This document shows, piece by piece, positions 13,967 through 21,918 of a DNA stretch of 29,395 nt; within the stretch, counting starts at the first letter, position 1, and every line of letters starts with the position of its first letter. The DNA is taken from contig JBCCQH010000102.1 in NCBI GenBank assembly GCA_039024435.1, forward strand, positions 1 to 29,395, read 5' to 3'. The notes under the pieces are model-generated. The model did no database searches, was not told where the DNA came from, and saw only the letters and a list, made by a program, of their open reading frames with translations. Source of the DNA: JBCCQH01 sp039024435. GTDB taxonomy: Bacteria; Bacteroidota; Bacteroidia; J057; JADKCL01. The position numbers and the translations under genes are program-made.

Positions 13967-14155
13967 ATGAACAAAAATTGCTTTTTCTCTTCCCGATGGT
14001 CCTGGGGACGGGATCGTTGGCGATGGCTCCACCGGGGGACCCTCACTACGGGCAATGAAGAAATCAGCCGGCCGGGACTCCCCACAGGCATCTGCTTCAT
14101 GCGTATTGCTACGGAGCATGGTCAACTGATCAAAAAATTCACGGTGGAAAAATAG
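13967..14155 (+). pseudogene. Third T9SS cargo gene, reduced to its two ends
   Basis: The first 70 bases are clearly the signal-peptide region of the 9196/11196 genes (GGTCCTGGGGACGGGATCG, then GGCGATGGCTC) but one A is missing in the AAAAA run after the start codon, shifting the signal peptide out of frame. Directly after GGCTC the sequence jumps to the last 45 codons of the sorting domain (CACCGGGGGACCCTC onward; TTGNEEIS, MRIATEHGQL, KKFTVEK). About 1.5 kb of body is gone; the junction falls at a short CTC homology present at both ends, consistent with a recombination deletion. The resulting 63-codon frame encodes a tail without a functional signal peptide and is very unlikely to be exported. 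Confidence 0.88.
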
Positions 14156-14190
14156 ATCATTTGCATCCCATAGGACTTTTGAGCCCTCTC

Positions 14191-14218
14191 CGAAAAGCTC
14201 CCAAATGGGAGCTTTTCG
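14191..14218 (+). terminator. Shared hairpin terminator, copy 3
   Basis: CGAAAAGCTCCC (14191-14202) and GGGAGCTTTTCG (14207-14218) form a perfect 12-bp stem with an AAAT loop, followed by CTTTTGGGG. It is the terminator of the decayed third cargo gene. Confidence 0.75.
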
Positions 14219-14244
14219 CTTTTGGGGAGCGGGGTTTGCCATTG

Positions 14245-14270
14245 GAAAAGCCTCCCTGGGGAGGCTTTTC
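14245..14270. terminator. Second terminator-like hairpin
   Basis: GAAAAGCCTCCC (14245-14256) and GGGAGGCTTTTC (14259-14270) are exact complements. The stem resembles the shared cargo terminators with one extra C/G pair, suggesting a duplicated or bidirectional terminator. It separates the cargo module from the convergent ppx gene. Confidence 0.55.
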
Positions 14271-14528
14271 GCGACGGGCGCATCGCGGCCCGACAACGGT
14301 AATAAAAACAGGTTTTGTGGCCGGGGGGCCATTTCTATTTTGCCGGCACGCAGTGGTTTTCGGCCAGATTCGGAGGGAGACTTCCGGAGAAAATTGTCGA
14401 TTCAATGGGGCAGAGCGGTGCCTTACTCCTCGGACCGGGAAGCTGCCCGATGGTTTAAATGGGAAAGATCTCTCCTTCCTCGTACCTCGGTCGTCGCGAT
14501 GACAAGGGGGGAAAACTTGGGCGGCGAA
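14271..14528. other. Non-coding stretch with a possible dispersed repeat
   Basis: No gene is seen between the terminators and the convergent ppx stop. At 14466-14510 the sequence GATCTCTCCTTCCTCG, CCTCGGTCGTCGCGATGACA has the wording of short dispersed intergenic repeats found in many bacterial genomes (GATCTCTCC, then CGGTCG, then GATGACA). Only one copy is in the window, so the repeat nature cannot be shown here. CGGGAAGCTGCCCG near 14438 is a small hairpin. Confidence 0.35.
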
Positions 14529-16094
14529 TCAATACGAATAAGCCATCTGCTGGATCACCACTTTCCGATCAAAGGTCTGCTCCATCAGGGCGCGATTGTT
14601 GAGCGCCGCCGTCAACTCAATGTCAACGTCTTCTTCGGCATCGACCAGAATCCGGATCGATTTGTCGTCGGTTTCGACCTGCACGCGGCGCACTAGATTG
14701 CGGTGGCCCCGGTCCAAATTGTCGGCGATGCGCAGGATCCCAGCAAGGATGCGCACCAGCAGGCGGTGCTTCTGCTCGAGTACTTTGAAATGGAAGTGCT
14801 CACGGGTGGGCAGGCTTTTGCGGTGGTAGCGGACAATGTTGCTCAGAATGATCAGCTCGTCGTGGGAAAAGCCAGCGAGGCTGCTGTGCAATACCAAATA
14901 TTGTCCGTGCTTGTGGTGACCGGAACGATTCACAAAGTATCCAATGTCGTGCAGCAAGGCTCCGTAAAGCAGCAAATCCTTTTCCGCTTTGTCAAACCGG
15001 TGCAAGTGCCGCGTCTGTTCGTAAATGCTGCCCGCAAGTTCGCTCACCTTGAGGGCGTGGGCCGGTTGGTACTGGTACTTCTCGGCGAGGTTGCGCACCG
15101 CTTTGGCACGCAGGTTCCGGGCGCTACTGCCCATGAGCTTGTGGATGCGCTCCTTCTGCTCGGAAATGTGGCGGTAGAGGATGCCTTCCTTGAGCGCATT
15201 GAGCGAAACCATCAAGTGACCAATCCGCAGTTCCCGGACGATGCAATCGAGTAGAATCGTCCCCATCACGATCATGTCCACCCGCATCGCGTCCATGCCC
15301 GGAATCCCAAGGCGCGCACTTCGATCCGAGCGAAGCAGCAACTCGTGAACCTGCAAGTAGTCCCGATCGCTGAAGCGGTAACTGTTGAGGTTATTGCTGG
15401 AAAGGGGGTCCTTTTTCTTATGGGCAACGATTGCTCCGATGGTTTCAAACGTACCCGAAGAGCCAACCAGCATGCCGATGGAAAACTCTTTCAATTCCTT
15501 CAGCAAACCATTGGCCACTTCGCGGACAATTTTTTGCACCTTTTTGACTTGCTCGGGGTGGATGGGGTCTTTGGGGGATACCTTTTCCAGCAGGCGGGCG
15601 GCACCCAGGTCCAGGCTCCGCAACAATTGAGGTTGGCCGTCGCGGCTCACGATGAATTCCACGCTGCCGCCACCGATGTCCATGATAAGCGTATTTTCGC
15701 CGGCGGGCAGTTGGACGCCGTTGCGGATGCCTTCGTAGATGAGTGAGGCTTCTTCATTGCCGTTGATGACCCGGATGTCGATGCCGGTCTCCTTTTTCAC
15801 CTGCTCAACGAACTTTTTTCCGTTGGTGGCACTGCGGATAGCGGACGTCGCAAAAGCTTTGACCGAAACGGCGTGGGTGGAATCAATCAGTTTGCGGAAC
15901 TTTTTTAAGGTCTTGACGCCGCGGGCAAATGCCTTCTCGGAGATGCGCCCGGAGGTAATCCCCCCTTCACCGAGCTTCACCGGTTCCTTGTACTTATCCG
16001 CTATCCGGAATTCGTCTCGGTCATTGATTTCCGCAATCATCAAGTGAAACGTATTGGTTCCCAGGTCAATGATCGCAATCTTCTCTTTGTTCAT
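14529..16094 (-). CDS. Ppx/GppA phosphatase with C-terminal HD domain
   Basis: A 521-residue cytoplasmic enzyme of the exopolyphosphatase / guanosine pentaphosphatase family, which hydrolyses terminal phosphate from polyphosphate or pppGpp. The actin-like ATPase fold is shown by AIIDLGTNTFHLMI (residues 7-20), NGNEEASLIYEGI (111-123, catalytic glutamate), MDIGGGSVEF (138-147) and GSSGTFETIG (211-220). The C-terminal half is an HD-type helical domain with LLHDIGYFVNRSGHHKHGQY (380-399) and LRIADNLDRGHR (454-465). The start is ATG at 16094 just before the first beta strand; an upstream in-frame start would add only non-homologous residues. It is transcribed divergently from the exporter, with 248 bases between the two start codons. 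Polyphosphate or pppGpp specificity cannot be decided from sequence. Confidence 0.92.
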   Translation of the reverse strand: MNKEKIAIIDLGTNTFHLMIAEINDRDEFRIADKYKEPVKLGEGGITSGRISEKAFARGVKTLKKFRKLIDSTHAVSVKAFATSAIRSATNGKKFVEQVKKETGIDIRVINGNEEASLIYEGIRNGVQLPAGENTLIMDIGGGSVEFIVSRDGQPQLLRSLDLGAARLLEKVSPKDPIHPEQVKKVQKIVREVANGLLKELKEFSIGMLVGSSGTFETIGAIVAHKKKDPLSSNNLNSYRFSDRDYLQVHELLLRSDRSARLGIPGMDAMRVDMIVMGTILLDCIVRELRIGHLMVSLNALKEGILYRHISEQKERIHKLMGSSARNLRAKAVRNLAEKYQYQPAHALKVSELAGSIYEQTRHLHRFDKAEKDLLLYGALLHDIGYFVNRSGHHKHGQYLVLHSSLAGFSHDELIILSNIVRYHRKSLPTREHFHFKVLEQKHRLLVRILAGILRIADNLDRGHRNLVRRVQVETDDKSIRILVDAEEDVDIELTAALNNRALMEQTFDRKVVIQQMAYSY

Positions 16095-16342
16095 AACGAG
16101 GTTTCTGCACGGTAGAACTCTCAATTTGTCGGCCAGCGCGCACCAATGAACTTCCGCTGGGACAACTTACCTGCAACCTAATGGCTTTTGGGCAATCCAG
16201 AAAAACCGGTTTTCCACAAGCAATGGCGGCAGAAAAGTCAAATCGCCGGCCCAAGCTCGGCACATTTTGAAAACTCAAAAGCCGGATCATAGTTATACTT
16301 ATTTGAATTTCGGGTTGATTGTCGCAGTTTTACCGGCACGAA

Positions 16343-18697
16343 ATGCATCAATGGCTAAAATATCGCCGACTTCTATTGGGCTTGGTCCTGTTGTTGACCG
16401 CACTGTTTGCCTGGAACCTGCGCAACCTGCGGGTGGACTTCAGTTTTGATAAGTTTCACCCCGGTGAAGACGCCGAGGTCCAGTTTTACCACGAGTTCCA
16501 AGAAAAATTTCCCCACTACGACAATGCCGTCCAGGTAGCCCTAAAAAATCCGGGGGGTGATCTGTGGGAACCCGCCTTTCTCGATCAAGTTGACTCCATT
16601 TTTGCGCGTTGGGGCCGCATCTCGCACATCGATTCGGTGCTCTCACCGACCCGCCTCCAGTACTACCGCCGTTCCGGGATGGGCGTCAAGGCGAGTCCGC
16701 TCATCCGCTACGACAGTGAGAAAGCCATTGCCCGCTCAAAAAAGCGCATTTCCGAGGACTCTTTGCTGTATTACAACAATTTTTCCGAGGATGGTACCTA
16801 CATCGGAGGCATAGTGCTGATCGATCCGGACATTCTCGACAAGCGGGTCCGGGACTCCTTAACCTCGGTCATCAAAACCGATTTGGAGGCTTCGGGGCTG
16901 GAATACTCTGCTTCCGGCGTACCTTTCATTCGCAGCGCCTACGTCGAAAAGATCCGGGGCGAAATGAAGTGGTTCATCCTGTTGGCGGTTTCGCTGACGC
17001 TGGTCGTGATGTTCCTGTTGTACCGCAACTGGTGGAGCACCCTCCTGCCGATTGCCGGGGTGGGCATCGGGATTGTGTGGACCTTGGGCTTCATGGGGAT
17101 GACCGGCAAAAGCCTGGACATGGTCGCGAATTTGCTGCCCTCGATTGTGTTTGTGGTGGCCATCAGCGACGTGGTGCACCTATTTACCCGCTACCAACAA
17201 GAACTCCACCGGGGCCTGAGCCGCATGGATGCGATGGTGGCGACCCTGAAAGAAATCGGCCTGGCGCTGTTTTTGACCAGTTTTACCACCGCAATCGGTT
17301 TTGCATCCCTGTACATTTCGCCCTTGCCCCCGATCAAAGAATTCGGCTGGGTGGCGGCCGCCTCGGTAATATTTGCTTTCCTGATCTCAATTGTGCTCAT
17401 CCCCACCGCCCTCATGCTGGTGCCGGCGGCCACGGTGCGCGAAAGCAAAGGCGCCGGAAATGTCGGCGCTTGGGAACGCATCCTGGAGCGCACCTACTGG
17501 TGGGTGCGGTACAACGGGCGAAAAGTTGCGGTGACCTTCGCCGTGATCATCGGGCTGGGCATCTTTGGCGCAAGTCGCATTTCCCTGGATACCTACCTGC
17601 TGGACGACATCGGCCCCCGGGATCCGGTCCGCCAAAGCATGATGTTCTTCGAAGAGAACTTCTACGGAGCACGGGCCTTCGAAATGGCCATTCAGCCCCG
17701 TGAAGGCCACAGCATGACCGACCTGGCCCTGTTGCGGGACCTGGACAAAATCCAGACCTTTTTACAACAGCAAGAACGGATCAGTCCGTTTTTGTCCGTG
17801 GTAAACTACCTCAAAGGCGCCAACAAGCTCTACAAAGGTGGCCGCAAGTCAAAATACGTCCTGCCGAATTCCCAAGACGATGTGGACGAGTTGATCGGGC
17901 TGGGCTACATCGGGCAGGGCGAAAAGATCCTCAATCTGGTCATGACGCCGGAGCGGGATGTGGGTCGCCTCAGCGCCCGCATGGGCGACATCGGCAGTTA
18001 TCGCTTTGATGCGTTGACCGATACCCTGGCGCAGTTCTACCGCACCGAACTCGACACCACTACCTTTACTTACCGGCTCACCGGCTCGGGCATCATCACG
18101 GACCAAAATACCGTTTACCTGCGTCGGGGATTGTTCGCGGGCTTGGGACTCGCTTTCGGGCTGATTTCCTTGCTGATGGGTCTGCTCTACCGCTCCTGGC
18201 GCATGTTGCTCATCGGGGTACTGCCCAATGTGATCCCCTTGCTGCTGACCGCCGGGGCGATGGGGCTGATGGGCATCAACCTGCGGGCCTCAACCTCAAT
18301 CGTATTCCTGGTGGCATTCGGCATCGCCGTGGACGATACCATCCACTTTCTGAGCCGCCTGAACATCGAATTGCGCGAAGGCAATGACCTGGAAACGGCC
18401 CTACTCAACACGATGACGGGAACCGGCAAGGCGATGATTTTGACCACGCTCATTCTCTTGGCGGGATTCATCTTCCTGCTCACTTCCGACTTTGGGGGTA
18501 CTTACGTGGTGGGGCTGTTCACTGCATTGACACTGCTGATCGCCATGGTGTCGGACCTGGTACTGCTTCCGGTTCTGGTCCGGTGGAGTGGTCTCGGGAA
18601 AAAATATCCCCCGGCATCAACCGATTTACCCCCGGAAAACGGCCCAGATATTGTTAAATATACGCAAAGTCAGATTCCGTTGTCCGACCGCCCGTAA
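16343..18697 (+). CDS. MMPL/RND-family exporter
   Basis: A 784-residue inner-membrane protein of the RND superfamily, MMPL/hydrophobe branch, which typically moves lipids or hydrophobic compounds with the proton gradient. The ATG at 16343 is chosen because it places a short basic segment (HQWLKYRR) before the first membrane helix; TTG at 16319 would add 8 residues. There are two similar halves, each with an external loop and a five-to-six-helix block. The first block starts near MKWFILLAVSLTLVVMFLLY and includes VFVVAISDVVHLFTRY; the second starts near LRRGLFAGLGLAFGLISLL and includes FLVAFGIAVDDTIHFLSRL. The paired GISDVVHL- and GIAVDDTIHFL-type aspartates in helix 4 and 10 are the expected proton-relay positions. 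No fusion or outer-membrane partner is adjacent, so the substrate is unknown. Confidence 0.9.
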   Translation: MHQWLKYRRLLLGLVLLLTALFAWNLRNLRVDFSFDKFHPGEDAEVQFYHEFQEKFPHYDNAVQVALKNPGGDLWEPAFLDQVDSIFARWGRISHIDSVLSPTRLQYYRRSGMGVKASPLIRYDSEKAIARSKKRISEDSLLYYNNFSEDGTYIGGIVLIDPDILDKRVRDSLTSVIKTDLEASGLEYSASGVPFIRSAYVEKIRGEMKWFILLAVSLTLVVMFLLYRNWWSTLLPIAGVGIGIVWTLGFMGMTGKSLDMVANLLPSIVFVVAISDVVHLFTRYQQELHRGLSRMDAMVATLKEIGLALFLTSFTTAIGFASLYISPLPPIKEFGWVAAASVIFAFLISIVLIPTALMLVPAATVRESKGAGNVGAWERILERTYWWVRYNGRKVAVTFAVIIGLGIFGASRISLDTYLLDDIGPRDPVRQSMMFFEENFYGARAFEMAIQPREGHSMTDLALLRDLDKIQTFLQQQERISPFLSVVNYLKGANKLYKGGRKSKYVLPNSQDDVDELIGLGYIGQGEKILNLVMTPERDVGRLSARMGDIGSYRFDALTDTLAQFYRTELDTTTFTYRLTGSGIITDQNTVYLRRGLFAGLGLAFGLISLLMGLLYRSWRMLLIGVLPNVIPLLLTAGAMGLMGINLRASTSIVFLVAFGIAVDDTIHFLSRLNIELREGNDLETALLNTMTGTGKAMILTTLILLAGFIFLLTSDFGGTYVVGLFTALTLLIAMVSDLVLLPVLVRWSGLGKKYPPASTDLPPENGPDIVKYTQSQIPLSDRP

Positions 18698-18779
18698 ATT
18701 CGTCGCAGCCGCGTTTTTTAATCCCCCGACAATACGTAAATTAGCCGCGAATAAATCTGCGAAGATAACTTCACGCACA

Positions 18780-20072
18780 ATGGCAGAAATCATAGAAATG
18801 CCCAAGCTCAGTGACACCATGGAAGAAGGGGTCATCGTCGCTTGGCACAAGCAAATAGGTGACGAGGTGGAGTCCGGCGAACTGCTCGCCGAAATCGAAA
18901 CCGACAAGGCCACCATGGATCTGGAATCCTTCTTCGACGGGGTTTTGCTCTACCGCGAAGTAGAAGAAAACGGAGCCGTCCCGGTTGGAAAGTTGCTGGC
19001 CATTATCGGCAGCAAAGATGACAACGTGGATGCCCTGGTCGCCGAGTACAAGGCATCTGCCAACGGAAACGGTGCGGAAACCGAAGTGCCGGCCGAGGAG
19101 CCCCCCGCCGCCGAAGAAACCGCCGCAAGTCCTACCGCCGAAGTGCCGGCCGCTGCGGAGGATGGTCGCATCAAAGCTTCCCCCCTCGCCAAAGCCATGG
19201 CCAGGGAGCGGGGCATCGCCCTGGGTCAGATCACCGGGACCGGTCCCGAAGGCCGTATCATCAAGCGCGACATCGAGGAGTTCGCCCCCACGACCACTGC
19301 TCCGGCAACGCCGGCTACCGCTCCGGTTGCGGCACCGCCCGTTCCGGAACCACTGGACTTGCCCACAACGCGGGTGGTCGCCTCCGGCACCGAAAGCTTC
19401 GACGACATTCGGGTGACCCAGATGCGCAAAGCCATCGCCCGCCGCCTGGTCGACAGCAAAAATAATGCGCCCCACTTCTACCTCACAATGGCCATCGACA
19501 TGGATGAAGTGTGGACCGCCCGGAAGGCCATGAACGAGCTGTCCCCGGTGAAGCTCTCCTTCAACGACATCATCATCAAAGCCGTGGCCATGGCCCTGCG
19601 CCAGCACCCCGAGTGCAACTCCCACTGGATGGGCGACCAGATCCGGGTCAACCACCACATCCACATCGGTATGGCCGTGGCCGTGGACGGGGGTCTGATC
19701 GTCCCGGTGATCCGTCACGCGGATAACCTGAGTCTGAGCCAGATTGCCACCGAGTCGCGCCGCCTCGCCGGATTGGCCCGCGAAGGCAAGTTGGCTCCGG
19801 AAGAATACACCGGAGGCACCTTCTCGGTCTCAAACCTCGGCATGTTTGGCATAGAGGAATTCACCGCTGTGATCAACCCACCCGAAGCTGGCATCATCGC
19901 CATCGGTGCCATTCGGGAAGAACCGGTCGTGAAAAACGGCGAGATTGTACCCGGACGCACGATGCGGGTCACGATGTCCTGCGACCACAAAGTGATCGAC
20001 GGCGCCGTGGGGGCCGCTTTCCTGAAGACCCTCAAGGAACTTCTGGAAAATCCGCTCCGCATGATGATTTGA
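18780..20072 (+). CDS. pdhC: Dihydrolipoamide acetyltransferase, E2 of pyruvate dehydrogenase
   Basis: Core E2 subunit of a 2-oxo-acid dehydrogenase complex, most likely pyruvate dehydrogenase, transferring acetyl from lipoamide to CoA in the cytoplasm. It is 430 residues. One lipoyl domain lies at 1-80, with the lipoylated lysine K43 in ETDKATM. A linker rich in A, P and E (about 95-125) is followed by a peripheral-subunit-binding domain (KASPLAKAMARERGIAL, then GTGPEGRIIKRDIEEF), a second A/P linker, and the catalytic domain to the end with DHKVIDG (H403, D407; most family members have DHRxxDG, so arginine is replaced by lysine). The ATG at 18780 gives MAEIIEMPKLSDTMEEG, the usual Bacteroidota start. 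E1 and E3 genes are not adjacent. It lies 82 bases after the exporter and ends in a clear terminator. Confidence 0.93.
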   Translation: MAEIIEMPKLSDTMEEGVIVAWHKQIGDEVESGELLAEIETDKATMDLESFFDGVLLYREVEENGAVPVGKLLAIIGSKDDNVDALVAEYKASANGNGAETEVPAEEPPAAEETAASPTAEVPAAAEDGRIKASPLAKAMARERGIALGQITGTGPEGRIIKRDIEEFAPTTTAPATPATAPVAAPPVPEPLDLPTTRVVASGTESFDDIRVTQMRKAIARRLVDSKNNAPHFYLTMAIDMDEVWTARKAMNELSPVKLSFNDIIIKAVAMALRQHPECNSHWMGDQIRVNHHIHIGMAVAVDGGLIVPVIRHADNLSLSQIATESRRLAGLAREGKLAPEEYTGGTFSVSNLGMFGIEEFTAVINPPEAGIIAIGAIREEPVVKNGEIVPGRTMRVTMSCDHKVIDGAVGAAFLKTLKELLENPLRMMI

Positions 20073-20096
20073 CGCGGAAGCGCAATGAAATAGATC

Positions 20097-20131
20097 AGCG
20101 AGGGTGCCGAGTGGTGGCCTCGCTTTTTATT
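20097..20131 (+). terminator. Rho-independent terminator of pdhC
   Basis: AGCGAGG (20097-20103) pairs with CCTCGCT (20118-20124), a 14-base loop, followed by TTTTATTTG. It lies 25 bases after the pdhC stop and separates it from the sigma-factor cassette. Confidence 0.8.
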
Positions 20132-20201
20132 TGTGGCCCCGGTGCGGGATCGGGAACACATTGTTTCCCAGGGCAATTGTTGTTAATTTGTTGTTTCTCC
20201 T

Positions 20202-20822
20202 ATGCCCGAGGACGACGCCCAACTGCAAAAACGCTTCCTGGCTGGCGACATCGCCGCTTACGAGGCCCTGTTTCATCGGTACTACGCGCCGCTGACCGGC
20301 TACGCCGTGAAGTACGTGCACGACCTGGATACGGCGCGCGATTTGGTCCAGGATCTTTTTGTACGCCTCTACCAAAATCGCGCCACTACGGAAATTCGCT
20401 TCAGCTTCAAGGCGTACTGCTATCAGGCGGTGCGCAATGCCTGTCTGAAGCAGATCGAGAAAAACCAGCGGCGGGAGAAGCACCACGCGGACATTGCCCG
20501 GTCCATTCCCCAAGCGGAAGACCGGGACCTGATCGTGGAAACGGAGGAAGAATACCGGATCTACCGAGCGATTGAGGCGCTGCCCGAGCGGTGCCGGCGC
20601 ATTTTCTGGATGAATCGGATGGAGGGGAAAAAGAACGGTCAGATTGCCGAAGAGTTGGGTATTTCCAAGCGGACGGTGGAAACCCAAATCAGCAAAGCAC
20701 TGCGGATATTGCGGGAAAAGCTGCTGGCCCTGCTGCTTTGTTGGGAAGTTTGGGGCGGAATCGAAATCCTGGGCTGGCTACTGATTTTGGCGGGACTGTC
20801 TGATGATCAAGAGATTAAATGA
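20202..20822 (+). CDS. ECF RNA polymerase sigma-70 factor (Bacteroides expansion family)
   Basis: A 206-residue extracytoplasmic-function sigma factor that would direct RNA polymerase to the promoter of its own cassette when released from the FecR protein. Region 2 is at about 10-75 (AYEALFHRYYAPLTGYAVKYV, DLVQDLFVRLYQNR), region 4 at about 120-173 (EALPERCRRIF, NGQIAEELGISKRTVETQISKALRIL), joined by a basic linker. No region 1.1 or 3. After region 4 there is an unusual hydrophobic tail (LLALLLCWEVWGG, LGWLLILAGL; about 174-199) that could be a membrane or anti-sigma contact. The start is the ATG at 20202, preceded by TTAATTTG, a near match to the -7 box. The anti-sigma gene follows after 106 bases, the usual order in this phylum. 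Confidence 0.93.
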   Translation: MPEDDAQLQKRFLAGDIAAYEALFHRYYAPLTGYAVKYVHDLDTARDLVQDLFVRLYQNRATTEIRFSFKAYCYQAVRNACLKQIEKNQRREKHHADIARSIPQAEDRDLIVETEEEYRIYRAIEALPERCRRIFWMNRMEGKKNGQIAEELGISKRTVETQISKALRILREKLLALLLCWEVWGGIEILGWLLILAGLSDDQEIK

Positions 20823-20928
20823 CGATATGGGAAAAATGTCAACCTCCTTGGAAAAATTTGCGAAAAAAATGCGGTGGGCGTACGTGTTTTGCCCGGTACG
20901 CGGATCTCAGAAACGATAGCGAGATTAC

Positions 20929-21918
20929 ATGGCACCAATTTTTGACATAGACGAAAAATTGCGCCAGTACCTGGAAGGCACGGCCAGTCAGGAGGTTCGC
21001 GACGAAGTCCAAGCTTGGGCGGCGTCTGATCCTGACCACCAGGCGCAACTGGACCAGCTCGTAGCCCTCTGGGGCCGGGCAACCGGAAGTGCGGTGTACC
21101 GGGAGATTGATCCGCAAGCCGATTGGCAAAAGGTCCATCAACGGCTGCAAACCCCCGATTCTGCCCCGTCGGGCAGAACGATTAACAGTTCCCCCGCAGT
21201 CCGGCGGCGGACCTGGGCCATCGCGGCGGCGATCCTCCTGCTGGCTTCGCTTTCCTTGTTTTTCCTCCGAGGTCCGGGCGATCCTGAAATGAAGTTGGCC
21301 CAGTCAGCCGAGGAAGAAATGACCGTTGCACTCGCCGATGGCTCCACCGCCATCCTGCGTCCCCACAGCCGCCTGGCCTACCCCGAGTCGTTTCCCGGTG
21401 ACCAGCGCCGCCTCGAATTGCAGGAAGGGGAAGTCTTCTTCGACGTCGAGCGAAATCCCCAAAAACCCTTTATCGTCTCCTCGGGCCAGCCCATCGTCGA
21501 AGTGAAAGGAACTTCGTTTACCGTATCGCGCGACGGCGAGCAAACCCAAGTCGCGGTGCGCACCGGCAAGGTGCGCTTCTATTTGCCCGGAGATGAATCC
21601 GTGGACGTGCTGCTCACTCCCGGGCAAAAAGCAGAAATCAATCCGCAAACCGGCCTTTTGGCGCAGACGACTACCCGCGAAAACGAGTTTTCCTGGACCA
21701 GCGATACCCTGAAATTCCGGGACACCCCGATCCTCGAAGTGATCGCCGCCCTGGAAGATCACTTTGCCATTGAGATCACCACCGGGACCCAATTCGATAC
21801 CTCCCGCACCCTTACCTCAACTTTTGTCGACGAGGAACTGGAGGAAGTCCTGCAGGAACTGCGGGTGATCCTGGGCATCCAATACACCATCAGCAAAGAC
21901 GAGGTCATGCTCGAATGA
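20929..21918 (+). CDS. FecR-family anti-sigma factor / signal transducer
   Basis: A 329-residue single-pass inner-membrane protein that holds the ECF sigma factor and relays the signal from the TonB receptor. The cytoplasmic anti-sigma region is residues 1-90 (IDEKLRQYLEGTASQEVRDEVQAW, WASxP-type composition). One transmembrane helix covers about 95-113, with RRR just before it. The periplasmic FecR domain runs about 128-230 (GSTAILRPHSRLAYPE, ERNPQKPFIVSSGQPIVEVKGTSF, VRTGKV), and a C-terminal DUF4974 secretin/TonB short domain about 255-329 (FRDTPILEVIAALEDHFAIEI, EVLQELRVILGI). Its stop overlaps the receptor start (ATGA), so the two are translationally coupled, as expected for a stoichiometric signalling pair. 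Confidence 0.93.
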   Translation: MAPIFDIDEKLRQYLEGTASQEVRDEVQAWAASDPDHQAQLDQLVALWGRATGSAVYREIDPQADWQKVHQRLQTPDSAPSGRTINSSPAVRRRTWAIAAAILLLASLSLFFLRGPGDPEMKLAQSAEEEMTVALADGSTAILRPHSRLAYPESFPGDQRRLELQEGEVFFDVERNPQKPFIVSSGQPIVEVKGTSFTVSRDGEQTQVAVRTGKVRFYLPGDESVDVLLTPGQKAEINPQTGLLAQTTTRENEFSWTSDTLKFRDTPILEVIAALEDHFAIEITTGTQFDTSRTLTSTFVDEELEEVLQELRVILGIQYTISKDEVMLE

